A stretch of 40,589 nucleotides of DNA. Origin: DASXUC01 sp036505015. GTDB taxonomy: Bacteria; Sysuimicrobiota; Sysuimicrobiia; Sysuimicrobiales; Kaftiobacteriaceae. Under the pieces are notes generated by a model. It was given only the letters and a program-made list of their open reading frames with translations. It did no database searches and was not told where the DNA came from. The position numbers were made by a program, and so were the translations under genes. Below are positions 6,760 through 14,487 of this stretch, piece after piece (position 1 is the first letter of the stretch; every line of letters begins with the position of its first letter). The stretch covers positions 1 through 40,589 of the forward strand of contig DASXUC010000099.1 in assembly GCA_036505015.1 (NCBI GenBank), given 5' to 3'.

Positions 6760-8676
6760 ATGGATGCCCATGCACACCACGGGGAGTTCGATGGCCCCTG
6801 GTGGCGCTTCGGGCCTATGCGCACGGCACTGGCCGCCGGCGCGCTCGCCTCGCTCACGTGGGCGCTGGGCCATCTCGGCGGATGGCACACTCTCGAACCG
6901 ATCGGCTATACGCTGGCCGCGATCATCGGTGGACGTCACTTTGCGCTCGAGGCAGTCGAGAGTCTGTGGCGGAAGCGCGAGGTCAGCATCGACCTCCTGA
7001 TGAGCGCAGCCGCAATCGGTTCAGCCCTTCTAGGTCTGTGGGACGAAGCAGCCGTCCTCGTGTTTCTCTACGCCACGGCCGAGGCACTGGAGGAGTACGC
7101 GTACGCACGCACCCGGTCGGCGATCTGCGCCTTACTCGATCTGACACCGAAGGAAGCCCGGGTACTCCAGGGCGGTCAGGAGGTCACCGTTCCCGCGGAG
7201 CAGCTGCGGGTGGGAGACCGCCTCGTGGTCAGACCGGGTGAGGTTCTGCCCACGGACGGAGTTGTTCGCGAGGGCGCATCCAGCGTCAACGAATCCGCCG
7301 TGACGGGCGAAGCGATGCCCAAAGAGAAAGCGGTCGGAGATCTCGTGTTCGCCGGGTCGCTCAACCAGCATGGCGCGTTCGTGGTCGAAGCGACGGCGGC
7401 GTTTGCCGATAACACCCTCGCCAAGATTGTGCACATGGTCGAAGAAGCACAAGAGCAGAAGGGACAAGTCCAGCGGTTCATCGACCGCTTCGGCCGCCGG
7501 TATTCGCCCGCCGTTCTGGCCGCAGCCATATTGCTGCTGATCGTGCCACCGCTGTTTGGCCAGCCATTCATCCATTGGGCGATCCGGGCCATCGTGCTGC
7601 TGGTCGCCGCCGCGCCTTGTGCGCTGGTCATGTCCGCGCCCGTGGCGACGGCCGCGGGGATCGGGATTGCCGGCCGCCATGGCGTCCTCATCAAAGGCGG
7701 CGCTCACCTGGAGAATCTCGGCCGCGTACGGGTTGTCGCCTTTGATAAGACAGGAACGCTGACAGAGGGAAAGCCCGATGTCGCCGATGTGGTACCCATC
7801 GGGCCGATTTCGGCCGAACGCCTCCTGCAACTCGCGGCCAGCGCGGAGCAGCGCTCAGAACACATGCTGGCGCAGGCCATTGTCACGCATGCCAGGGATC
7901 AGGGTATTGCGGTTCAACCGGCTGCGGCTTTCGAGGCCCTCGTCGGGCTGGGTGCAACCGCCCGGGTCGCTGGGCACCGAATCCTCGTCGGGAACGCTGA
8001 TCTGCTCCTCGCACGCGGCATCGCGATCGACCAGGGCCGGGACGTCCTGACGCGCCTGCAGGGGGAGGGGAAGACGGTCGTGGGTGTGGCCACAGACGAC
8101 GCGCTGGTTGGGTTCGTGGCGCTGCAGGACCGCCTCCGCCCGCAGGCGCGGGGCACCGTTGAAGCGCTGCATCGTCTTGGGATGAAGACGGTGCTGCTGA
8201 CCGGCGATCACGAGCGGACGGCCGTCGCCATCGCGCATGACGCCGGCATCCAAAGCTACTACGCAGGGTTGAAACCAGAAGAGAAGGTACAACACATTCG
8301 TCGCCTGGGGGCTGAGGTTGGTCCAGTCGCGATGGTCGGAGACGGCATCAACGATGCTCCGGCTCTGGCCGCCGCCTCCGTGGGCATCGCGATGGGCGCG
8401 GCCGGTACTGACGCGGCCATCGAAGCCGCGGATGTGGCGTTGATGGCGGACGACCTCGGCAAAGTCGTCTATGCGCTCAAGCTGGGGAAGGCCGCGCGGA
8501 CCATCACGACTCAGAATATTCTGTTTTCGCTTCTGATCCTCAGTGTCCTGATTCCTGGCGCGCTAATCGGCGCGCTCACCATCGTCGTTGCCGTAGTCGC
8601 CCACGAAGTCTCGGAGTTACTGGCGGTCGCGAACGGGCTCCGGGTCGCCCGCGCCCGGATCGGCGTGGAAGCCTGA
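6760..8676 (+). CDS. P1B-type heavy-metal transporting ATPase, P1B-4-like
   Basis: A 638-residue metal efflux pump with no N-terminal HMA domain, only a His-rich start (MDAHAHH). Motifs: TGEA at the actuator loop (182-185), APC in the metal-site helix (285-287), phosphorylated Asp329 in DKTGTLTEG, SEHMLA at 366-371 where SEHPLA is usual, GDGINDAP near residue 530, and HEVSELLAVANGL in the last helix (His615-Glu616). The short N-terminus and terminal HE motif fit P1B-4 (CoaT/CzcP) pumps for Co, Zn, Cd or Ni, but those normally have SPC, so the Ala is unusual. ATG 6760 has Shine-Dalgarno GGAGGAAG. Cotranscribed with the CadC-like repressor. Confidence 0.92.
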   Translation: MDAHAHHGEFDGPWWRFGPMRTALAAGALASLTWALGHLGGWHTLEPIGYTLAAIIGGRHFALEAVESLWRKREVSIDLLMSAAAIGSALLGLWDEAAVLVFLYATAEALEEYAYARTRSAICALLDLTPKEARVLQGGQEVTVPAEQLRVGDRLVVRPGEVLPTDGVVREGASSVNESAVTGEAMPKEKAVGDLVFAGSLNQHGAFVVEATAAFADNTLAKIVHMVEEAQEQKGQVQRFIDRFGRRYSPAVLAAAILLLIVPPLFGQPFIHWAIRAIVLLVAAAPCALVMSAPVATAAGIGIAGRHGVLIKGGAHLENLGRVRVVAFDKTGTLTEGKPDVADVVPIGPISAERLLQLAASAEQRSEHMLAQAIVTHARDQGIAVQPAAAFEALVGLGATARVAGHRILVGNADLLLARGIAIDQGRDVLTRLQGEGKTVVGVATDDALVGFVALQDRLRPQARGTVEALHRLGMKTVLLTGDHERTAVAIAHDAGIQSYYAGLKPEEKVQHIRRLGAEVGPVAMVGDGINDAPALAAASVGIAMGAAGTDAAIEAADVALMADDLGKVVYALKLGKAARTITTQNILFSLLILSVLIPGALIGALTIVVAVVAHEVSELLAVANGLRVARARIGVEA

Positions 8677-8700
8677 AGATTCCTCCATCTTTCTCTCTGG

Positions 8701-8793
8701 GTGTACGTGCTTGGAATCACCGTCATCGTCCTGGTCCTGCTATTTGTCATCCTGCACCTTACCGGCGCTGGCCTTGGGGGCCACACACCGTGA
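8701..8793 (+). CDS. 30-residue single-pass membrane peptide
   Basis: Begins with GTG 8701, 24 nt after the ATPase stop and in the same frame. It holds a hydrophobic helix (about residues 4-20) followed by LTGAGLGGHTP, a Gly-rich tail with one histidine. I recall similarly built tiny proteins with an LHLTG..GGH end near metal-handling genes, but that is memory and not proof. It could be a transport accessory peptide, or a C-terminal extension produced by readthrough of the ATPase TGA. No strong Shine-Dalgarno is seen. Confidence 0.5.
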   Translation: MYVLGITVIVLVLLFVILHLTGAGLGGHTP

Positions 8794-8798
8794 TAACG

Positions 8799-8897
8799 AT
8801 GACACCCGTCCCAGCTTTTGCGCTTACCGCGCATGTCACTTCGTCGGTCGGCTGGCTCGACGCGGCCGCTGCCTTCCTTGCTCTCGCTTTCCGCTGA
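8799..8897 (+). pseudogene. N-terminal stub of an integral membrane protein
   Basis: A 32-codon frame from ATG 8799. Residues 8-30 (LTAHVTSSVGWLDAAAAF and onwards) look like the first transmembrane helix of a family of small bacterial membrane proteins (DUF2269-like, from memory) in which LTAHV..SVGWLG..AFLALA is recurrent. Here it ends at TGA 8895 after the first helix. With the epimerase stub at 6111 it indicates repeated gene insertion and loss between murT and gatD. A genuine small protein cannot be excluded. Confidence 0.5.
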
Positions 8898-8927
8898 CCC
8901 AATTCCATCGGCCGGTGAGCACTATGG

Positions 8928-8933
8928 TATAGT
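8928..8933 (+). promoter_or_regulatory. -10 box placed for a leaderless gatD transcript
   Basis: TATAGT ends 7 nt before ATG 8941 and there is no Shine-Dalgarno, so the transcript would begin at or within a base or two of the start codon. No convincing -35 is seen (TTCCAT at 8903 is 19 bp away). This would let gatD be expressed without the interrupting metal cassette. Confidence 0.6.
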
Positions 8934-8940
8934 GACCGCG

Positions 8941-9681
8941 ATGGAGTTGCGCATCTGCCACCTCTACCCCGATCTGCTGAACCTGTACGGCGATCGCGGA
9001 AATTTGATCGCCCTCGCCGCGCGGGCGAATTGGCGGGGCATCGACGTACGCATCGATGAGCGCGGGTTGCATGATGCCTTGCCCCTCGGGCAGCACGACC
9101 TCTACTTCCTCGGCGGCGGGGAAGACCGGCAGCAGCGTCTGGCCGCGGACGATCTGCGAACATCCAAGGGCGAGGCGCTGCGCGATGCCGCCGGCCGGGA
9201 CGCGGTGGTGCTGGCGGTCTGCGGCGGCTATCAGTTGCTCGGTCACTACTACCGGCCCGCGGACGGTGAAGACCTGGTCGGCCTGGGGCTGCTGGATCTA
9301 ACGACAGAGCATCCCGGCCCCGCCGCCGCGCGGTTGATCGGCAACATCGTGATCCGCTCCGATCTGCTCGGCGGCGCGACGCTGGTGGGCTTCGAAAACC
9401 ACGGCGGCCGTACACACCTTGGAGCGGGCGTGCAGGCATTGGGCCGCGTCGTGGCCGGGCACGGCAACAACGGCGAGGACCAGACCGAAGGGGCTGTGGT
9501 CCGAAACGTCATCGGCACCTACCTGCACGGGCCGCTGCTGCCAAAGAATCCGGCGCTGACCGACCACCTGATCCGTGCCGCGCTGCGATCGCGCTACGGA
9601 GAGATCACGCTCGCCCCGCTGCCCGACGCGGTGGAGTCCACGGCCCACGACGCCGCGGTGGCGCGGGCGATACGCCGGTGA
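8941..9681 (+). CDS. gatD: Lipid II isoglutaminyl synthase, GatD glutaminase subunit
   Basis: A 246-residue class I (CobB/CobQ-like) glutamine amidotransferase. N-terminal LYPDLLNLYGDRGN is diagnostic of GatD. The nucleophile Cys94 in AVCGGYQLLG falls at the same number as in Staphylococcus aureus GatD, and His196 in TYLHGPLLPKNP is the catalytic histidine. GatD hydrolyses glutamine and channels ammonia to MurT to amidate D-Glu of the stem peptide. Its separation from murT by an inserted metal operon is unusual, since the pair is normally overlapping. The MFS gene overlaps its stop codon by 4 nt (GTGA). Confidence 0.94.
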   Translation: MELRICHLYPDLLNLYGDRGNLIALAARANWRGIDVRIDERGLHDALPLGQHDLYFLGGGEDRQQRLAADDLRTSKGEALRDAAGRDAVVLAVCGGYQLLGHYYRPADGEDLVGLGLLDLTTEHPGPAAARLIGNIVIRSDLLGGATLVGFENHGGRTHLGAGVQALGRVVAGHGNNGEDQTEGAVVRNVIGTYLHGPLLPKNPALTDHLIRAALRSRYGEITLAPLPDAVESTAHDAAVARAIRR

Positions 9682-10970
9682 CGCCGCCGGATCCTGCGGC
9701 TCCGGCCGTGCAGGTGAGGGACGCGGTCCGCCCGCCTTCGGTGCGGGGGATGGTCCTGCGTATCTCGCTCGTCCTCGGACTCGCCGAGCTCGGGTTTGCG
9801 ACCGTGATTCCCTTACTGCCGCTGCATCTGACCGAGCGGCTGGGTGCGAGCGTCAAACTCGTCGGCCTGGTCGTCGCCACGTTCGCCCTTGTCGAAACGC
9901 TGGCCAAGACGGCGTGGGGATCGATCGCCGATCGGGTGGGCCGCCGCCCGCTGATCATCATCGGGCTGCTGCTGGCCAGCATCGCCCCGATGGTGATGTC
10001 ATTCCTCCGCATTCCGGCGTTGTTCGTTCCGCTGCGATTAATCGACGGGTCGGGGTCGTCGGCGCTGTGGCCGGCCTCGGCGGCGGCCATCGCCGACACT
10101 TCGCCGGTGGGGCAGCGCGCGACGGCCATGGGCACCCTGAACTCGTTCTTCCTGGCCGGACTGGCACTGGGCCCGTCGGCGGGTCTCCTGGTGGTCGGCT
10201 TCACCGGTTCCTATAAGATCGGCTTTTACCTGGCGAGTGCGATCCTGGTTTCGGCCGCGATCCTCGCGGCGGTGCTGCTGCGCGGCATCGATGACGTCCG
10301 GCATCGCCCCCTGCCCGCCGATACGCTGGTGGGCTACCATGTCGTGGGGCCCGATCCCCATCTCAGCGACGTGGTCAAGGGCGCGCGGATCTCCCCGACG
10401 CTACTGGCCATGCTGGTCGTGGCCTTCGTGCAGATGTTCGGGGTCGGCGTGCTGGCGCCGATCCTGGTCATCTACGCGAAACGGGTGATCGGTCTGCCGG
10501 AGGAACTCATCGGCACGCTGTTCCTCGTGACGGTGCTCGCCGTGGCCGCGGCCTCGGTGCCCGCGGGACGGATTGCCGACCGGTGGGGCAAGGTGCCCGC
10601 GGTGGTCGTGGGCATGGTGGCGGCGACGGCCGGGATGTGGCTGCTGCCACTCACCTCGCGGTTGGGGTTGTTGGGCGTCGCGGCGCTCCTGGTGGGCGCG
10701 GGGTACGCGCTGTCATCGCCGGCGTGGCACGCCCTGGTCAGCGAACTGGCCCCCCGTGGACGCGTGGGACTCGCGATGGGCGCGGCGCAGACGGCCGAGG
10801 GCATCGGCCTGGTGCTGGGTCCGCTGTTGGGCGGTGTGCTGTGGGATGAGGTCAGTGAGCGCGCGCCGTTTGTGGCGACGGCGATCGTGCTGACCGTGGG
10901 CACGGCTATCCTGCTGGTGGCAATTCGGCGGGTGGCACGGGAAGTCGGCGCACTACCACGATCCCACTGA
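9678..10970 (+). CDS. Major facilitator superfamily transporter
   Basis: A 430-residue, 12-helix MFS protein. The loop 2-3 signature GSIADRVGRRPL lies near residue 77 and a second copy GRIADRWGKVP near 298. The central loop between helices 6 and 7 (about 205-235) is hydrophilic. Such proteins are most often drug or metabolite exporters; substrate is not predictable. Translation starts at GTG 9678 inside the gatD stop, suggesting cotranscription with gatD, although a role in wall synthesis is only conjecture. The 3' end overlaps the opposite-strand EamA gene by 65 nt. Confidence 0.9.
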   Translation: MTPPDPAAPAVQVRDAVRPPSVRGMVLRISLVLGLAELGFATVIPLLPLHLTERLGASVKLVGLVVATFALVETLAKTAWGSIADRVGRRPLIIIGLLLASIAPMVMSFLRIPALFVPLRLIDGSGSSALWPASAAAIADTSPVGQRATAMGTLNSFFLAGLALGPSAGLLVVGFTGSYKIGFYLASAILVSAAILAAVLLRGIDDVRHRPLPADTLVGYHVVGPDPHLSDVVKGARISPTLLAMLVVAFVQMFGVGVLAPILVIYAKRVIGLPEELIGTLFLVTVLAVAAASVPAGRIADRWGKVPAVVVGMVAATAGMWLLPLTSRLGLLGVAALLVGAGYALSSPAWHALVSELAPRGRVGLAMGAAQTAEGIGLVLGPLLGGVLWDEVSERAPFVATAIVLTVGTAILLVAIRRVAREVGALPRSH

Positions 10971-11838
10971 GCACGGCGGCTCCGCCGATCGCCTGCAGCA
11001 GGTCCAGCCGTTCCCGCAGCAGCACGTAGCCGAGCACCGCCGCGACCACGGGTTCCAGCGTCGCCACCAGACTCGCTCGCCCCGCCTCCACCTCCCGCAG
11101 CCCGCTGAGGTAGAGGAACTGCGCCAGCAGTGTGGTGACCAGCCCCAGATAGACCACCATCGGCCAGCCGGCGCGCAGCGCGGCCGCGTCGAACTGTCCT
11201 GTCGCATAGGTCATCGCTCCGAGAAACACACTGCCGATCCCCAGGGCATAGGTCAGGGTGGTCTGCGGCGGATACCGGCGCAGCGCGGTTTTGCCGAAGA
11301 TGCTGTACAGGGCATAGGTGAAGCCCGAGGCGAGACCGGCGAGGGTTCCCGGCAAGGTCGGCCGCAGCGCAGCGAAATCATAGCCACGTACCACCAGCAC
11401 ACAGCCCGCAAACGCCAGCGCCACCGCGGCGAGCTTCGGCGGGGTGAGCGGTTCGCCGAATATCGGCCGCGAGAGGATCAGCACCCAGGCGGGCGCCGTG
11501 TACAGCAGGATGGCCGCGGTCGCGACCGTCGTCTTGCTGATCGCAAACAGATAGACGTAGAAGAAGATGGCGATGCTGATGAGGCCGAAGAGCCCAAACA
11601 GCAGCACATCGCCGCGCCGGATCCGCAGCCGCGTCGGGTCCGTCAGCGACGTCGCCGCCGCGACCACGACGAAGGCGATGGTGGCCCGATAGAACGCGAC
11701 CGCCAGCGGTGTCAGTCCCGCGTCAAACGCGAACCGGCCGGCCACACCCAGACTTCCCCACAGCGCCGCCGCCAGGGAAATCTGCAGGATCCCCCGGGCA
11801 TGCGCGGCGTCAGCGGATGGGAGATTCGGTTTCTTCAA
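10906..11838 (-). CDS. EamA/DMT-superfamily transporter
   Basis: A 310-residue protein with ten hydrophobic helices in two EamA repeats (about 17-150 and 165-295), the second preceded by FTYALYSIFGKTALRR. EamA proteins export metabolites or, in the small ArnE/ArnF relatives, flip lipid-linked aminoarabinose. TTG 11838 lies 29 nt inside the end of the GT2-PIG-L gene, so the two are translationally coupled. Given that context, a flippase for a lipid-linked sugar is an attractive but untested role; a generic amino-acid or nucleotide exporter is the alternative. Confidence 0.88.
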   Translation of the reverse strand: MKKPNLPSADAAHARGILQISLAAALWGSLGVAGRFAFDAGLTPLAVAFYRATIAFVVVAAATSLTDPTRLRIRRGDVLLFGLFGLISIAIFFYVYLFAISKTTVATAAILLYTAPAWVLILSRPIFGEPLTPPKLAAVALAFAGCVLVVRGYDFAALRPTLPGTLAGLASGFTYALYSIFGKTALRRYPPQTTLTYALGIGSVFLGAMTYATGQFDAAALRAGWPMVVYLGLVTTLLAQFLYLSGLREVEAGRASLVATLEPVVAAVLGYVLLRERLDLLQAIGGAAVLSGIVVVRRLPVPPAELPPAG

Positions 11839-13384
11839 TGAAGAGTTCGTTCCGGCGGATGAAACTGTTCAGCAGCAGGCGCAGGTACGGGCTCTGGTAC
11901 TGGCTGCGGTAGGCGTGCATCGCGGCCGTCTTCGCATTGATCTGGGCACGCGTCAGATCAAACGTCACCCAGCGTCCCTCGGCATGGACCCGCGGAGGGA
12001 CAAGGGCGGAGCGGGGGGAGAACCGCAGCGGTCGGGGGTAGTCCGCGGCGTGGATGACGAAGGTGAAGCGCCGGGGCCGCAGGGCGGCAGCGCGCTGCGC
12101 GAGGTCATCCAGCACCATGGTCACGAAGGCATTGACCGCCTGGTGGTCGGCGTGTTCGTCGAGATCCGAATGGAAGAGTACCATGGTCGGCCGCATCGTT
12201 TCCACGATGTCGGCCAGCACTCGGTGCAGATCTTCGCCGGAGTAGGTGATGTCCCGGCGATAGGCACCCGCGTACGGCGGGTTGGACGCCCGGGTGAACG
12301 GGGACGTGTAGGGGTCGGTTCGCACCCAGTGTGCTTCCAGTAGCTCGTTGAGGCCTCGATCCGGGAAGCCCAGAAAGACGATCTGACTGCGCGCGAGCCC
12401 CAGGCGTTCCAGCGCCGCGATAGATTCCTGCTGGCGGACTTCGCCCTCGCGGATGAACTCCCGCGGCCCGGGACGCACCCGCCGGCTGAGGACCGCCGCG
12501 GAGAACTTGTTGCCGTCCCCGTTGGTCACGACGACGACCCGGATCGTACTGCCCGCGGCGATCGCGCTGCCGAGAAATCCGCCGGCGGCGATCAGTTCGT
12601 CATCGTTGTGGGCTACCACCAGCAGGATGCGATCGGCCGGCGTGGGGCGCGGCATCGCGCCCATGTGCCCGGCAAACGTATTGGGGATGAACAGTCCGGC
12701 AAGTCCGTAGGCCATGAGAAAGATCACCAGTCCGGTTGCGCCCCCCCGCCAGCCGAACAGCCGGCGGGGCCGCGTCTTGCGGCTTACGATGTGATCGCGG
12801 GTCGCCTGCAGCTTGAACCGGTAGCCGCGGACGAGCCCGTATTTCTTCTGCTTGGGCCGGTGCGACAGGCCTTCGAGGTGGACCGATCGCACCCGCCACT
12901 TCTGCCGGCGGGCCGCCCTCGACAGCGTGTGCTCGAGCGCGAAACCGCGGTGCCGCAGATCGGGCGCGCGCAGCAGCTGGGCCCTGGACAGCGCGCGCTG
13001 GCCCGCGAGGTACGGCGCCATCGCCTGCAGCAGGTCTTCGCCCAGCAGGCCGACCACCATGTCGGCTTCTTTCCGCAGCACGGGCTGCAACAGCGTGTCG
13101 ATGTGGGCGGGCTCCAGGCCGATCAGGTCGGCATCGAGGAACACGATTGCATCGCCCTGGGCGAGATCGACCCCCGCCATCACGGCGCCGCCTTTGCCGA
13201 CGGTCTTGGAGAGTTCGATCACCAGATCGGCGCCCGCGCGGCGGGCCGCCCCGGCGGTGTCATCGCGCGAGCCGTCGGAGACGACGATGACCTCATCGAC
13301 GGCCGGCGTTCGCTTCGCCGCGGCCACCACGGCGCCCACCGTCGGCGCCTCATCCAAGGCCGGAATGATGACCGAGACCTTCAC
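11810..13384 (-). CDS. Glycosyltransferase family 2 fused to PIG-L (LmbE) deacetylase
   Basis: A 524-residue two-enzyme protein. Residues 1-200 are a GT2 (GT-A) domain with VSVIIPALDE, VVSDGSRDDT and the metal-binding DAD at 84-86; a single hydrophobic span lies at about 217-234; residues 250-524 are a PIG-L deacetylase with AHNDDE (258-263, the usual AHPDDE with Pro replaced by Asn) and the second zinc block HSDLDEHADHQ (405-415). The fusion suggests that the product of the transferase is deacetylated at once, probably on a membrane lipid. GTG 13384 has a GGAGG 7 nt upstream and overlaps the methyltransferase stop by 4 nt. The operon is methyltransferase - GT2/PIG-L - EamA. Confidence 0.92.
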   Translation of the reverse strand: MKVSVIIPALDEAPTVGAVVAAAKRTPAVDEVIVVSDGSRDDTAGAARRAGADLVIELSKTVGKGGAVMAGVDLAQGDAIVFLDADLIGLEPAHIDTLLQPVLRKEADMVVGLLGEDLLQAMAPYLAGQRALSRAQLLRAPDLRHRGFALEHTLSRAARRQKWRVRSVHLEGLSHRPKQKKYGLVRGYRFKLQATRDHIVSRKTRPRRLFGWRGGATGLVIFLMAYGLAGLFIPNTFAGHMGAMPRPTPADRILLVVAHNDDELIAAGGFLGSAIAAGSTIRVVVVTNGDGNKFSAAVLSRRVRPGPREFIREGEVRQQESIAALERLGLARSQIVFLGFPDRGLNELLEAHWVRTDPYTSPFTRASNPPYAGAYRRDITYSGEDLHRVLADIVETMRPTMVLFHSDLDEHADHQAVNAFVTMVLDDLAQRAAALRPRRFTFVIHAADYPRPLRFSPRSALVPPRVHAEGRWVTFDLTRAQINAKTAAMHAYRSQYQSPYLRLLLNSFIRRNELFIEETESPIR

Positions 13385-13998
13385 GCAGCCGCCTCCATCG
13401 TCTTCCTCGCGAGCACATACAGCCCGTCGCCCGCGTGATCCCATACGACCGCGGCGCATCCCGCCTCCCGCAGTTTGTCGGACAGGCGGGCGACCGCCCA
13501 GGCCGGGAGCCCCGCGCCGCTGGAAAATCCTAGTACGACTGCGCCCCCGGCACCGACCACACGCGCCACTTCGCGGACGGGCGGCGGGGCATTGTGCACG
13601 ATCGCAAGATCAAATGCGCCCGAGCGAAACGGCAGCTGGCTGCTGTCGCACCGGATCAGCGCCGCCGGGCTTCCGCGCGTCTGCGCTTGCTGCAGCATGT
13701 CGCTGGAGAGGTCGCAGCCTACCACGATTGCCGACGGGAAGATCTCTTTGGCCCGGGAGGCGGCGAACCCGGTTCCCGTGCCCACGTCCAGGATCCGTCT
13801 GGGCGCAGGGCCGAGACGCCGGAGCGCCGCGTCCAGCGCGGCGCCGTAGACCGCGTGGCCGGCGATCGTCCGGCCGTATTGCGGCGCCAGCTTCCGGTAA
13901 CGCCGCTGTGCCCACCAGCGGATCGCAGACCGCGGGGGAAACGACTCCCAGATCGCGGTGAGGACGTAGGCAAGGTCGGCGACATACCCTGTGACCAT
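13381..13998 (-). CDS. Class I SAM-dependent methyltransferase
   Basis: A 205-residue Rossmann methyltransferase with motif I ILDVGTGTGFA (about 69-79), the acidic end of beta2 in VVGCDLSSDML, and post-motif FDLAIVHNAPP where a DPP-like motif would sit. The first 25 residues include a hydrophobic stretch that may associate with the membrane. ATG 13998 is preceded by AGGAG at 7 nt, which fixes the start over longer upstream options. It heads the operon with the GT2-PIG-L fusion, so a lipid or sugar acceptor is plausible; target unknown. Confidence 0.88.
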   Translation of the reverse strand: MVTGYVADLAYVLTAIWESFPPRSAIRWWAQRRYRKLAPQYGRTIAGHAVYGAALDAALRRLGPAPRRILDVGTGTGFAASRAKEIFPSAIVVGCDLSSDMLQQAQTRGSPAALIRCDSSQLPFRSGAFDLAIVHNAPPPVREVARVVGAGGAVVLGFSSGAGLPAWAVARLSDKLREAGCAAVVWDHAGDGLYVLARKTMEAAA

Positions 13999-14123
13999 AC
14001 TGGCACTCCTGCTCAGCCCGCGGATCGGTGCTCCAAACGGTTCCATGCGCCGCGGGGACTTCCTGTTTGGAGGTTCGGCCCGCCGGGCGTTGGGAAAAAC
14101 CCGACGGGAAGGGGGGAGGCATC

Positions 14124-14399
14124 GTGAAGGACAACGAGTTGGAGAACTACCGCAAGCTCCTTGATGAACACCTCGGAGGGCTTGGCCGCGATGACATTGC
14201 AATCGGCGAGCTGAGTGAGTCGGAGCCCGGACAGCTTCGCGTGCAGTTCGTGCGCGGCACGCTGCACCATGAGGCCATCATTCCGGTGGACAGTCTCAAA
14301 GACCGCGAGCTGGCGCGGCAGACGTTGAACGAAGCATTCAGAAAGCTCAGCAAGGCTGTCGAACGGCAGCACATCGAGGAGGCCAGCAAATCCGGGTAG
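14124..14399 (+). CDS. Conserved-looking hypothetical protein, 91 residues
   Basis: Not recognised. GTG 14124 is chosen for the GGGGGGAGG Shine-Dalgarno just before it. The protein is hydrophilic and charged, predicted mostly helical with a short strand-rich centre (LRVQFVRGTLHHEAIIPVD), and no signal or membrane segment. It is divergent from the methyltransferase gene, with about 125 nt between the two starts. Confidence 0.6.
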   Translation: MKDNELENYRKLLDEHLGGLGRDDIAIGELSESEPGQLRVQFVRGTLHHEAIIPVDSLKDRELARQTLNEAFRKLSKAVERQHIEEASKSG

Positions 14400-14487
14400 C
14401 CTGGCTACCTGCTGCGATGCTCCCTACCTAACAGCCTGCCGAGTTGTCATACGCCGTCTCCTTACGGTCGTGAAGAGGAGCCAGCAG

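Noticed and set aside
10906..10970. 65-nt overlap of the MFS and EamA gene ends as a sign of mis-annotation
   Set aside because: Both C-termini are ordinary for their families; convergent overlaps are common in this compact window.
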